From positions 1 to 35,655 of the IMG/VR virus record IMGVR_UViG_3300030329_000640: a stretch of DNA of 35,655 nucleotides; one strand, 5' to 3'. The DNA comes from a virus. A model generated the notes under the pieces. The model was not told where the DNA came from. It worked only from the letters and a program-made list of their open reading frames with translations, and ran no database searches. Positions 1 to 8,700 of the stretch are shown here, in pieces. Position 1 is the stretch's first letter, and each line of letters starts with the position of its first letter. A program made the translations under genes and the position numbers.

Positions 1-77
1 GGCTTTAAGATTCTCAAAGAAATCTGATCGCAAAAAAGACCACCTCAAAGAGAGGCGGTCGATTGAGCCATCCAGCT
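1..77. repeat. 77-bp end overlap, copy 1 (circle closure)
   Basis: The first 77 bases are identical to the last 77. An exact short overlap at both ends is what a circular or terminally redundant phage genome gives when a k-mer assembler closes it, so the unique genome is 35,578 bp. It is probably not the biological terminal repeat itself, which in T7-like phages is usually longer. Confidence 0.9.
32..60 (-). terminator. Rho-independent terminator ending the late transcript
   Basis: Read on the minus strand, a 9-bp stem (GACCGCCTC / GAGGTGGTC, one G-T pair) with a 5-nt loop is followed directly by six T residues. It lies after the last minus-strand gene and just before the early promoter across the circle junction, so it separates late from early transcription. 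Confidence 0.9.
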
Positions 78-289
78 GGCTGGCTGGATCTGGCATGGCA
101 TCGGATCGGTGGTCCTGATCAAATGCTGTCTATTGATAGTGGGAACGATGTAATGGGGTGGGGTGTGGCGGATTTACGTGGCGATCGCACCCCCCCGCGG
201 GGGAAATCGAAGGCCTACGATATACGTAAGCCCCCTCAGATTTTTGTGCCTAAAGATCCCAAGGTCAACAAAGCACCATATAGGGCATA
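61..289 (-). other. Noncoding 3' region between last late gene and terminator
   Basis: No credible reading frame is present on either strand. It contains a hairpin at 211-231 (arms GGCCTACG and CGTAAGCC), a CCCCCGCGGGGG palindrome near 190-201, and short tandem repeats (CTGG units near 71-85). With the early leader across the junction it forms a roughly 380-nt gene-free interval, a natural place for genome ends or packaging signals. Confidence 0.5.
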
Positions 290-574
290 TCAGCCAGTAG
301 GATCAACCGGGGCCAGAGCAGCAGTGTTACCAAAGGTCTTCAAGCTCCTTATGACCCCACGGGGTATGCAGTTGACGTTACCTAAAAGGCAACCGTCATC
401 TTCCCAGCTTCCGGCCACTGTGATGTACTCATCATTCTCAGCGACCAGAAGTCCCAAAGACGTAATTTCAGCGGGTCTTAGACCTTCAGCCTCTTCGGCC
501 TCATGCCAGGGTCGTTCGTGGCCTGTAATATCGAGCCATGTCACGACGACTAGCCTACGGTCTAGTGTACCCAC
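290..574 (-). CDS. Small conserved phage protein, 94 aa, function unknown
   Basis: A 94-residue soluble protein with a GTG start. Its pattern (VTWLDITGHERPWHEAEEAE, then SLGLLVAENDEYITVAGSW, then NCIPRGVIRSLKTF) matches a widespread family of small phage and prophage proteins of unknown function, which end in an IPRG-I-I-L-like strand. It starts 6 nt after the stop of the upstream 70-aa gene, and the only visible ribosome-binding sequence (AAGG) lies inside that gene, so translation is probably coupled. It is the last gene before the terminator. Its opposite strand also carries a long frame, but the composition here favours the minus strand. Confidence 0.7.
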   Translation of the reverse strand: MGTLDRRLVVVTWLDITGHERPWHEAEEAEGLRPAEITSLGLLVAENDEYITVAGSWEDDGCLLGNVNCIPRGVIRSLKTFGNTAALAPVDPTG

Positions 575-580
575 CGGATC

Positions 581-793
581 TCACCGGACCTTACGGATCT
601 TAAGTCGCAGGGGGTCTACAGCAAGCAGTCGGTCTTCAGGCCTATAGGCCTTATTGTTGTGGACTTTACTACGCAGTCGTTGGCTGGTCTTATTGGTCCG
701 GGGTCTTGTGGAGTCATTTTGACCCTTCTTGACTGTGAAGTTAAAGGTAGTCGTTCCTCGACCAGAGGAGACGATCTTAGTTCGTTCTGCCAT
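581..793 (-). CDS. Small basic protein, 70 aa, unknown
   Basis: A 70-residue, strongly basic protein rich in Lys, Arg, Ser and Thr, with no membrane segment. Start ATG at 793 has AAGGAA about 8 nt upstream. The composition (KIVSSGRGTTTFNFTVKKG near the N-terminus, PLRLKIRKVR at the end) would suit nucleic-acid binding, but no family is recognised. It follows a 351-nt noncoding interval and forms a two-gene unit with the 94-aa gene below it. A small basic protein in this position could be a late DNA-associated or virion protein; that is only inference from charge and place. Confidence 0.55.
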   Translation of the reverse strand: MAERTKIVSSGRGTTTFNFTVKKGQNDSTRPRTNKTSQRLRSKVHNNKAYRPEDRLLAVDPLRLKIRKVR

Positions 794-845
794 GGGGGTG
801 TTCCTTCAGGAATCTAGGGATATCTACAGAGCATAATGATCTATA

Positions 846-861
846 AGTACCTATAGGTACT
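846..861. other. Perfect 16-bp palindrome AGTACCTATAGGTACT
   Basis: This sequence is self-complementary over all 16 bases. On the minus strand it is preceded by TAATA and contains CTATAGG, which recalls the T7 promoter core but with three bases fewer between the two parts. It may be a protein-binding site or a diverged promoter upstream of the 70-aa gene. Confidence 0.35.
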
Positions 862-927
862 ATTAGATCTCGATGTGGACTTAAGATAGTCAACAACGTC
901 AATAAATAGCTTTAATTAAGGGGCTTG

Positions 928-976
928 AAGAGTCTTTAAGACTCTTAGGGTCTTAAGGTATTTTAAGATACTTAAG
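928..976. repeat. Two adjacent inverted repeats (AAGAGTCT and CTTAAG types)
   Basis: The first is AAGAGTCT-TTA-AGACTCTT at 928-946, a perfect 8-bp stem. The second is CTTAAGGTAT paired with ATACTTAAG at 952-976, a 9-bp stem with one bulge. Neither has a clear T-run after it on the minus strand, so they are not typical terminators. Confidence 0.45.
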
Positions 977-1144
977 ATCATATAGCGCATAGGCTCCCCC
1001 CGTAAGATTAAATGACCAGATTCTTGATCTTTTTTTCGTCTATTTTAGGGGAGTGGTTGATCGTCTCTACCGTCTACCGACGTCTTCCTGTGAGAGGGCC
1101 GGAGAGGCTGGTGGAGGGACTTTAGGATTTAGGGGTGCTGGGGC

Positions 1145-1408
1145 CTACCAATCCTCTGATTCTTCGTCAGAGGGGCTCTCAGGGCTGTTAAAGATGTCGT
1201 CTAGTGTCAGTCCAGTGATGATCTCATCTGGCAATGACTCTAAAAGCTCCTGCATCTCCTCGGCGAGGTCGATGTGGGTGGCTTTATCTAGGAGATACTT
1301 CTCGTAGATCAGGCAGATGATGTAGCATCGGGCGACCAGATCGCAATATGAGGACTTATAGGCCTTCAAGAGCTTTAATGCCTCTTGGTAGCTGAGGTCA
1401 TCAAACAT
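1145..1408 (-). CDS. Small acidic protein after terminase, 87 aa, unknown
   Basis: An 87-residue, mostly helical protein with an acidic tail (PESPSDEESEDW). The middle (DLVARCYIICLIYEKYLL) is hydrophobic but interrupted by charges, so a membrane segment is uncertain. The ATG lies 2 nt after the TAA of the large terminase gene, which indicates translational coupling. No family is recognised. T7 also carries small dispensable genes after gene 19, so this may be a comparable late accessory gene. Confidence 0.6.
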   Translation of the reverse strand: MFDDLSYQEALKLLKAYKSSYCDLVARCYIICLIYEKYLLDKATHIDLAEEMQELLESLPDEIITGLTLDDIFNSPESPSDEESEDW

Positions 1409-1410
1409 AG

Positions 1411-3075
1411 TTACATCCAGGTTGTAGGCCTTTTAGGGCGACCGAGGGCGTTTTTCATGAAGTTCTCCAGCTCATCGCGGAGTTTCACTTCTTTAGCGGC
1501 TGACATAAGCCGGTCCCGGTCAGCAGAGAGCTGCTCTACCCAGTACCCAATAGCCATCGACAGGACATCGAGGCGGTCATCGTGGACTAGGGCACCCTTC
1601 TGGCGAGTAATCCTGCTCATCTGGTAGAACAGTTGGTACTTGAGGGCCTTTTCAGGCTGAAGGTGTTGAGTTGAGTGGTAATCTTGCTCAATCAGCTTCC
1701 GATCTACAATGAGACGGTGGGATGAGAGCAATGGCTCTATTGTGTCGATTATGCGGCGTTCTTTCTGGATATTGTGCCTAACTTCCTCGATCGTGCAGGG
1801 GTGGATCTTAGCCAAGACCGGGGTCAAGAGGGCCGAGAACATGCCGTCGCCGAAGTTGGACTCAATGATTACCTGATTGACCTTCTGCTTCTGGGCAATC
1901 ATGGATAAGGACTTCAAGACCTTCTCGTCATACCCGCCTTGAAGACCTCCGGCCTCTAGGATGAAGACCTGGGAGTTGAGCATCTTGGCAACACAGTAAG
2001 ACGTTTCATCGGCACCCCTACCAGCGGGGTCAATCGCCAAGACAGAGCCGCTGTAAGGCAGCCACTCGCCCTGAGTAGCCATGGGGCGGTAGTACCTATC
2101 GCCATTGAAGCCGACATTGGGCAGCTCCTTGTCCACCAAGTCCGGGGACGCCGCCCACACCACCTTCTCAGGAGCATCATCAGGGTTCAGATTCATGACG
2201 ATAAGGTCACTGAGCTTCAGGGGGTAACGGTCCTGATCACTGAGGGACGTATCGAGCATGAACTGAAGGGCAAAGCCCGACCGGCCATAAGAGGCTTCAC
2301 GCTCCATGAGATCAATAGCGTCGAAACGCTTCGGGTCCGTAGGTTCACCAGACAAGTCCGGCTTCTCTTCCAAAGACTTACGGATCTTAGGAGCCAATCG
2401 GTTGCCAAGGTTGACCACCGTCTTCTCATCAGGGTAGCGAGCGGGCCAGATGTTGACGTCATACCCACGCTCTGGGAGAGACGTGTAGATTGACATCTCG
2501 GTCTGAGGAGTGCCCAAGAAGACAATGCGACCCTCGGGCTTAATGACAGCCTCGAACTCCCGAGTGGAGCTGACCAGCTTGTCCCGCATTCCCATGGTCG
2601 CCGAGTTGTTGAGGCTCTCACTGTCGTCGGAAATGATCAGGTCAGCACGTTGGCCGGTGATCTGGGAGGTGATCCCACGAGACGTGACCGAAGGGGCGTG
2701 ACTCGCCGGAGCAGGGCCGACGTCAAAAGCAATCTTAGAGTTCCGTTGGCCCTCACGGGGCTTAAGGTGCTGGAGGATCGGCATGTCCTCAATCAACCGC
2801 AACGTAAACGTCGAGAAGTCGTCAGCACGAGTCTTACTCGCCGACACCACGAGGATGTTCTTAGAAGGGTCCAGAAGTAACTGGTGGCACACGAAAGCAG
2901 ACGTGATCCAACTCTTACCCACACCCCGAAATGCTTGAATACACATACGGCGAGGGCCGTTCTGCAAGTAGTCAGCAATGTCGTATTGGATCGGGGTGGG
3001 CTCGGGGAGTTTAAGTTGACTCCAAGCCAGGAAGAGGAAGTTTCTGAAGTCTTGTATTCGTGGATCTATATCCAT
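1411..3075 (-). CDS. terL: Terminase large subunit (T7 gp19-like)
   Basis: The packaging motor and nuclease that pumps DNA into proheads at the portal and cuts concatemers. From the chosen ATG (554 aa) the Walker A motif (FRGVGKSW) is near residues 49-56 and Walker B (DLIISDD) near 145-151. The RNase H-like nuclease domain shows its acidic residues in AIDPAGRG (near 349), VIIESNFGDG (near 405) and HDDRLD (near 499-503). Phrases such as VSASKTRAD, DVGPAPASHAPSV, FLGTPQTEMS and ESNFGDGMF are close to T7 gp19, and length matches the family. A TTG five codons upstream (3090) would overlap the small terminase gene by 8 nt but has no ribosome-binding site, so the ATG is preferred. Confidence 0.97.
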   Translation of the reverse strand: MDIDPRIQDFRNFLFLAWSQLKLPEPTPIQYDIADYLQNGPRRMCIQAFRGVGKSWITSAFVCHQLLLDPSKNILVVSASKTRADDFSTFTLRLIEDMPILQHLKPREGQRNSKIAFDVGPAPASHAPSVTSRGITSQITGQRADLIISDDSESLNNSATMGMRDKLVSSTREFEAVIKPEGRIVFLGTPQTEMSIYTSLPERGYDVNIWPARYPDEKTVVNLGNRLAPKIRKSLEEKPDLSGEPTDPKRFDAIDLMEREASYGRSGFALQFMLDTSLSDQDRYPLKLSDLIVMNLNPDDAPEKVVWAASPDLVDKELPNVGFNGDRYYRPMATQGEWLPYSGSVLAIDPAGRGADETSYCVAKMLNSQVFILEAGGLQGGYDEKVLKSLSMIAQKQKVNQVIIESNFGDGMFSALLTPVLAKIHPCTIEEVRHNIQKERRIIDTIEPLLSSHRLIVDRKLIEQDYHSTQHLQPEKALKYQLFYQMSRITRQKGALVHDDRLDVLSMAIGYWVEQLSADRDRLMSAAKEVKLRDELENFMKNALGRPKRPTTWM

Positions 3076-3082
3076 ACACGAG

Positions 3083-3310
3083 TTATCCAACCGACTTTAT
3101 CGGCGACTCCGGGTCTTGGAATGGAAGGATTTCCGCAAGATTTAACAGCGGAGAGCCCTCGGTGACGTGGGCGTCGATGCCGTTGTCCTTGAGGAACTTA
3201 ATGGCTGCGGTCAACTCAGCAGCAGTAGCCTCGCCTGACTGGACACGAACAAGTAACTCCTCAGCAATCCCCTGATGGAGTTGGGAAAGGATCTTATCTA
3301 AGTCAGCCAT
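3083..3310 (-). CDS. terS: Terminase small subunit (T7 gp18-like)
   Basis: A 75-residue protein with the helical pattern of T7-like small terminases (EELLVRVQSGEATAAELTAA followed by IKFLKDNGIDA). It should recognise concatemeric DNA and deliver it to the large subunit. The ATG overlaps the stop of the upstream holin-like gene as TAATG, with AAGGAG 8 nt upstream, which makes this start better than an in-frame GTG at 3319. The terminase large gene follows at once. The protein is a little shorter than T7 gp18. Confidence 0.85.
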   Translation of the reverse strand: MADLDKILSQLHQGIAEELLVRVQSGEATAAELTAAIKFLKDNGIDAHVTEGSPLLNLAEILPFQDPESPIKSVG

Positions 3311-3528
3311 TATGACCACTCCTTGAATACTAATGAAATAACAGTTGCAGCAACGGACCCAATGACAGCAGCAGCTCCTAAGATAGCGGAGCGACCTTGC
3401 TCCAATATCCGAATACGCTTATCAAGTACGGTTAGTTCTTCGTCGTGGGCTCGTTGCATATGAAGCAAAGATTCGACTTTGCCTTCTAAGCGACCAAGGG
3501 CCAGAAGGATCTCGCGGGTATCTTCCAT
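3310..3528 (-). CDS. Holin-like coiled-coil/membrane protein, 72 aa
   Basis: An N-terminal amphipathic helix (about residues 1-45, with LGRLEGKVESLL and LDKRIRILEQ) leads into one hydrophobic C-terminal segment (SAILGAAAVIGSVAATVISLVF, about 48-69). This is the layout of XhlA-like or class III-type phage membrane proteins, often annotated as holins. It sits between the fibre and small terminase genes, exactly where T7 encodes its gp17.5 holin. AAGG lies upstream of the ATG. Role in lysis is inferred from topology and position; a second holin candidate exists at 18173-18367. Confidence 0.65.
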   Translation of the reverse strand: MEDTREILLALGRLEGKVESLLHMQRAHDEELTVLDKRIRILEQGRSAILGAAAVIGSVAATVISLVFKEWS

Positions 3529-3536
3529 GTGGAGCC

Positions 3537-4022
3537 TTATACGAAGTAGAAGCCAGAGAAGTTAATTGACGAAGCGGTGCTTGCAGCAATGTGCGTGGCC
3601 GACATGTTCGCCTGACTTCCCCCGGTAGCTGCGGAATTAACATGCAACGAAAGGGTTGAGCCTGAAGCTGCAACTAGCCCTACAAGGTTTGTGGCGTTAA
3701 TTGAGTTGCCGCAAAGCGTAGTAAGTGTGGCGACTCCTGACGCCGACGCGGCTACAGGCAGCCCAGTAATAGTCACGTCGCCCGTGTTGGTTCCACGGTT
3801 AAAGGCAATGTAAGCACAGAAGTAAACGATGGAGCCGATGCGGGTAAACTTAGCGTGGTTGGTAGACGTCGAAATCGTCGTCGAACCGATCTTCATGACC
3901 GGAGTCCAGGTTCCCTCATCGTACACGGTAAGGGTGTCTTCGCCGACGTTAATGCCTGCAAACACAGGGCTATCTGTAGTGTCAAGCCCCGGAATGGCAG
4001 CTTTAGGTAATGTTGTAACCAT
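3537..4022 (-). CDS. Putative receptor-binding / fibre tip protein
   Basis: A 161-residue protein that opens with GLDTTDSPVFAGINVG, then VYDEGTWTPVMKIG and FTRIGSIVYFCAYIAF. This is the pattern of a C-terminal module found in many phage tail fibres and spikes, usually followed by a short beta-rich head with many Ser, Thr and Ala. It lies directly downstream of the large fibre gene and has its own start (GAAGAAG upstream of ATG), so it is a separate subunit rather than a frameshifted fibre end. It may form the distal tip or a second receptor-binding protein. The binding target is unknown. Confidence 0.7.
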   Translation of the reverse strand: MVTTLPKAAIPGLDTTDSPVFAGINVGEDTLTVYDEGTWTPVMKIGSTTISTSTNHAKFTRIGSIVYFCAYIAFNRGTNTGDVTITGLPVAASASGVATLTTLCGNSINATNLVGLVAASGSTLSLHVNSAATGGSQANMSATHIAASTASSINFSGFYFV

Positions 4023-4043
4023 GATTCTTCTTCTTGTTGGGGT

Positions 4044-5783
4044 TTAACCGATTTCGATAACGTAAAATGTTGAAGAGTCTACTCGGACGCGGGCTTTATT
4101 TACATGTGTAGATGCGGCTCGGTGACATACATCAATGGTAAAGTCGTCCGCACTTCCCGGCTCATAGAGGTATGTGTGGATATTATGCCGATACTCTTCT
4201 ATGTTGCTTTCACTCGATAGAAACACACGATCAAGGCGAGTCTGAACTTCGGGGCCTACATTGGTGCCGTCTGTTTGTTGAGCACCAGCGGCAGAAGTAG
4301 TGTTTGCGACTAATTGTGTAGCTATGCCTAGCACTCGGTTGTCGTGACTACCGGGATCATCGGTGTCATAGTAATAGCAATCAAGGTTTGCTAACAGCAG
4401 GAACTTAGATGCGGCTGTTTTTGGAGTTACTGAGCATTTTAAGTCCGAAACTATTAGATAACTAGAACTCGAAGAATCTCTGTACGACCCCGCCGTCGCA
4501 GATACAATCTGGCGAATTGTCATCGCACCTTCGCCTTCGTACTGTAATGCTCCAGTCAACAAGTTCAGGTTGCCGGTAATATCCGCACCGTTGGCAGACA
4601 CAGTAAGCTTGTCGCTCGATGTTGTAGTGCCCGTAACTGCGGTAGCACCTGTAATTGCAGTAGCACCTGTAATTGCAGTAGCACCTGTAATTGTCGTAGG
4701 CCCTGCGGCTAAAGTGCCGCCAAGAGTGGTAGCTCCTGTAACACCCAGTGTACCTGCGACAGTTGTGTTACCGCTTGCAGCCGTGACGTTGAACTTATTC
4801 GTGTTGACGGCTACGTCACCTGTAACACCCATGGTCCCTGTGACCGCTGCGTTACCTGTGGCCGTTACGTCCACGAACGTCGCATCGCCATCCTCATTAA
4901 CCGACGCCAAGACAACAGGAGTTGCCGCCTCCGTAACCCACTCTTGCAGGTTGGCGGACTGGCCGTCTGTGTGCCTTTGAACCGTAAGGCTGACATCAGA
5001 CGCTGTAGCTCCCTTTAGAGGCTGGTCGATCCAGGTGCGTGCAACGCCGAAGTTGGTAATACTGATAATGTCCGTGGCCTTTTTGTCCGTCCACCCTAAC
5101 AACTTAATAATGTACGACTCACCTACTTGCGTAATCGTAAAGTCAGTAGTAGGCCGCTGCGTTAAGCCATTCAAAGCTACTACAAATAAATCTTGGTTGT
5201 CACTGGTAGGCGTGGGACTGCTTAGCGTCAGTTGCCAATCGTCTCCCGAGGGGTTTGACCACCCCGAATCGTTACCTAGATAAGACCATGATTGCGGAAG
5301 AGATACACTGCCCCCATACAGGCTCAGGCCGTCAACGTAAGCCTTCGTGGTAGCGTCGTTATCTCCGGTGACATCGCCGCTGAGGTTCTTAAGCCGTTTG
5401 GACTGTGCGTGGTAGTTGCCATCCCAGTCGAGAGGCAGACTAGAGGCTCCGGTTTCTTCAGCTTCTTGGGCGAGATAGAGAAGCTGGTTAGTAACCTTGT
5501 CCAGATCGGCCTCGGACAGTACCGAGCCGTCTTGGAAGTCTACAAGCAATGTAGACAGGTCAGCGGAGCGTCCTGGAGTTTCTCGGTGGACTTTAACGGT
5601 TTCGCCTGCGGCTGCTCCACTTGACAGCACAACTTTAGGAGTGCCTGAAACATCAACTGTAAAGGACGTTGTAGCAACGCCGTTAATTGATACTTTAACA
5701 TGCGTAGTGTCAAGGTAAGGAAAGGTAATTGTGAAGTCAGTTTGTGCCGCCGTCGCGGTGTAGGTGACGTATGTGAGAGCCAT
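4044..5783 (-). CDS. Tail fibre protein with T7 gp17-like N-terminus
   Basis: A 579-residue fibre. Residues 1-150 resemble the T7 gp17 virion-attachment domain (TYTATAAQTDFTITFPYLD, LSEADLDKVTNQLLYLAQEA, then NLSGDVTGDNDATTKAYVDG). The middle third is low-complexity beta-repeat sequence with VTG and ITGATA steps, consistent with a trimeric shaft. The last 150 residues form a distinct domain that probably contacts the host or an accessory tip. It has GAGGTAA before its ATG and begins 16 nt after the gp16-like gene. The repeat array at 4633-4704 encodes part of the shaft. Confidence 0.9.
   Translation of the reverse strand: MALTYVTYTATAAQTDFTITFPYLDTTHVKVSINGVATTSFTVDVSGTPKVVLSSGAAAGETVKVHRETPGRSADLSTLLVDFQDGSVLSEADLDKVTNQLLYLAQEAEETGASSLPLDWDGNYHAQSKRLKNLSGDVTGDNDATTKAYVDGLSLYGGSVSLPQSWSYLGNDSGWSNPSGDDWQLTLSSPTPTSDNQDLFVVALNGLTQRPTTDFTITQVGESYIIKLLGWTDKKATDIISITNFGVARTWIDQPLKGATASDVSLTVQRHTDGQSANLQEWVTEAATPVVLASVNEDGDATFVDVTATGNAAVTGTMGVTGDVAVNTNKFNVTAASGNTTVAGTLGVTGATTLGGTLAAGPTTITGATAITGATAITGATAVTGTTTSSDKLTVSANGADITGNLNLLTGALQYEGEGAMTIRQIVSATAGSYRDSSSSSYLIVSDLKCSVTPKTAASKFLLLANLDCYYYDTDDPGSHDNRVLGIATQLVANTTSAAGAQQTDGTNVGPEVQTRLDRVFLSSESNIEEYRHNIHTYLYEPGSADDFTIDVCHRAASTHVNKARVRVDSSTFYVIEIG
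4633..4704 (-). repeat. Four tandem 18-bp units in the fibre shaft
   Basis: Units begin at 4633, 4651, 4669 and 4687; the two middle units (GTAATTGCAGTAGCACCT) are identical and the outer ones diverge slightly. They encode a six-residue step, ITGATA. The unit is a multiple of three, so copy-number change would lengthen or shorten the shaft without breaking the frame. Confidence 0.85.
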
Positions 5784-5798
5784 ATGGTGTTACCTCGG

Positions 5799-8700
5799 TC
5801 AATAGTCCAGCAATGACTGGATGTCTCGCCCAGCCCTTCGGTATGCTTTGATCTGTGTGTTGCGATTATCAAGGTTCCCCAACTCAGGAAACTCTTGCAT
5901 TACTTGCTCCCGAGCGGCTGCTCGGAACTTGGTAAGAACTTTGCGAAGCTCTGCCATACGAGGGCTCCCCATGCCTTGGAGATCCTCAATCGGTAGGGCT
6001 TGATACTTACTTGATTTGATTAGCTTCTTAAGCGTCTGCTTCAAGCTGCGACCTCGAATACGGACCTGTCCGTGCAGCTCAGCCCAACGATCATAGGCCG
6101 TCTGGCCTGAGAAGTTGGTGTAAGCCTGCATGTCCACGCCGTTGCTTACACGAGGCGGAGCTCCTAAAGCACTTTGGTGCCCAAGGACGCTAAGCTCATT
6201 CATGATAATGTCGTCGTTGACTTCCGAGTAGTGGATCGGCAACGCATTGAGAGCCAAGCTGGGCCTCGCAACCTTATCGCCAAGCATGTCGCGGCGGTCC
6301 TCAACACGAGTAGTAATGCCCAAGAACGCCAAGTCCGTCTCGCCTGTTAAGCCATACTTGGCTCGAACAGCGTCGAGGACGCTTCTGATCTCTTTCTTGA
6401 ACTCACTGCTGCCGAGAGTCTGCCCAGCCGCTGAGGAGAAGGGGACCATAGAGGCCACAGTCTGCTCAAGGTAAGCACTGCCGTACCGATCCGGGTTGGA
6501 CAACACGTTAGCAACGCGAGCCATGCCCGTCAGATAACTCTTATTCGTGACGTTCTTAGCAGCCGCCGTAATCACAGCACCCATCAGGGCCTCAAGTGAT
6601 CCGCTCTCCTCGGGTGGGGCTTCTCTCAACGCTTCGCCAATGTCGGCGACCGTGCCGAAGAAGGAGGCGAAGGGATCAAAGCGACGATAGGAATACCACT
6701 CATCACCTACTCGGAAACTGTAGGGCTGCCAGCCTGTAGCCTCCAGAGTCTTACGGCGTTGGGGATCTGAAGGTCCGCCGCCTGTAAGGGTTCCAGAGTT
6801 GTAGGCAAGGTAGCCCCCGTAGAACAGCATAGATCCGGTGGAAATGCGGCCCAAGACGTCAGCTCGGGACTCACCGCCCTCACGGATGGCTTGTGCAATC
6901 TCCTTCTGAGAGCTACGCCAATGCTTGACGGAGCCTTTGTAGCCTGCTTTACCAAGCTCCACGAACAGTCCAGCACTGCGATCTAAGAAGAACGCGGCGA
7001 GGTTGGTAGGTGTGCGTACAAAGGGCGTAACAATCCGCAAGAAGGGGACGTCGTTGACAAGGTTGTTCCACTTGTCGGCTGCCTTCACAATCCCAGCCCG
7101 GTCGGGGTCATTCAGGGCTTGGGTGTACGTGGTCACACGCCCGTACTGACGAGCCGCCAGTGCCAAGGCTCCTCGCTCCTCGTCCCAGTTGTCAGCCATG
7201 TATTTAGTGACATAAGACTTGTGAGCCTTAATACGCTCAGGGCCTGGAGACATGTTGGCCGTTTGCTCTCGGGCAAACTTATCAGCGGCAAGCCTTACGT
7301 TCTTGTGAGAGTAGAACTGACTGTCCTTGATCATGGTGTCCATGCCGCCTTCGACATGTTCAGCCAACTCTGCACCAATCTTATTTTGCTGAGCACCCTC
7401 CTTAAAGAGCCCGGCTCGCACCGTGGCCCGATAGTTCAGGTGCTTGAAGAAGGCGTCTTCGGCAATCAAGAACCGACTAGGCAAGTTCAAGGCTTTACCA
7501 ATAAAGTCGATAGCCGCTCCGCCTACAGAGTCAGGGTCTACCTTTAGATTGCGGGCCGAGATTGCTCGATTAAAGCCCGTGTTGGTATCCATGATCGTAA
7601 GGTTGTCGAGGTCGTCTCCCCAATCCTTGAAAGCCGTAGTAGCCGCCGTCCATGCGTCAGAGAACTGGCTGTGGAGGTGGGCGTACATCTTCAGGCTCTC
7701 ACCGGCTTCCTTGAACTGGAAGGTAGCGGCGTTGCCTAATGCTTTCTCAAAGGGCAGGAATAACGTGTTAATCGTGTTCGAGGCCATGTTGACCATGTGC
7801 GTCAAAGGCCCTGAGAGAATGGAGTTCATCCAATACTCCACAAGCATTTGAGGCTTGGTAGCGAAGTCCTTCGCAGCCTTCACAGCAGCAGCACTGCCTT
7901 GGGCATCTTTAATGTTCTTAAGCGTAGTGGCTCGCTGTTTCATTACCTTCCTGCCGCGTTCGATGTTGCCCCCGCCCACGGCTTCAAAGTAGGCTTGACG
8001 AGTCGCCACTGCTTCGGGTGAATCGCCTCGGTACATATCTTCTGGCATGACGCGATCAATGCCTTCACGGCCTCCAGCCGCGTCGTCAGCCTTAACACTC
8101 GTGACATCTTTCGGGCGAGCGTCGGGAATAACTCCCTCACCTGCAATACGCTTTTGAGCCCGGAGTCCCTGCCCCAGAACGGTCCCGCCTTCGCGGGCGG
8201 CGATCAAGAACTCATTAGCCAAGATCATGATTTGATCGGCGTGTATCAGTTCCTCATCAAGCCCAGAGTCTGTGTGCCGCTTAATAGCAGCGTCGGCTTC
8301 ATTCATCAGACGATCAGCATGATCACGTATAGCAGCCTGTCGGTACACAAAGTTGCGACCTTCAGCCCCGTGTGCGGTAAGCCTCGCAATGAGGTCTCCA
8401 GGATCAGGCTCCCCAAGCATGTCGGCAATATCTGCCGTATGTGGGTTGACCTCAGCCGCAAGCTCGGCGTCCGTCATCGACTTACGGGTCACAAGGCGAT
8501 TGTAATCCCCCGATCGCATAGATTTCACAACTTCAAGCGTGGCGTCTCGGGAGGTAACTCGATCAAGGTTGATATGCTCATGCCTTGGAGTAGCTTGAGA
8601 AGGTGTAGCCGCTTCTTCAATACTCGCCGCAACTGTTTTCTCAGCCTCTTTAATCTCAATACGAACAGGCTCATCAGCCTCTTTAATTTGCTTAGCCAGC

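Larger units (their letters stand above)
794..1144. other. 351-nt gene-free interval with clustered inverted repeats
   Basis: No gene is seen. The stretch is AT-rich and contains a perfect 16-bp palindrome (846-861), a perfect 8-bp stem with 3-nt loop (928-946), a bulged 9-bp stem (952-976) and repeated CTTAAG sites (near 890, 952 and 971). On the minus strand two TTGAC hexamers lie near 889-904. The content suggests a regulatory, origin or packaging-end region. T7 has short repeats beside its terminal repeats after the terminase gene, which is the closest analogy. Confidence 0.5.

Noticed and set aside
63-647. Plus-strand frame of 194 codons across the start region
   Set aside because: It lies opposite two minus-strand genes with better composition and coupling, crosses the terminator, and has a Ser/Arg-rich sequence typical of an antisense shadow.
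889-904. Two TTGAC hexamers on the minus strand as a sigma-70 promoter
   Set aside because: No -10 box at proper spacing; the nearest candidate (TCTAAT) is about 20 nt away.
4570-4980. Plus-strand frame of 136 codons with repeated VAPVIA
   Set aside because: It is the antisense shadow of the fibre repeat region, with no ribosome-binding site.
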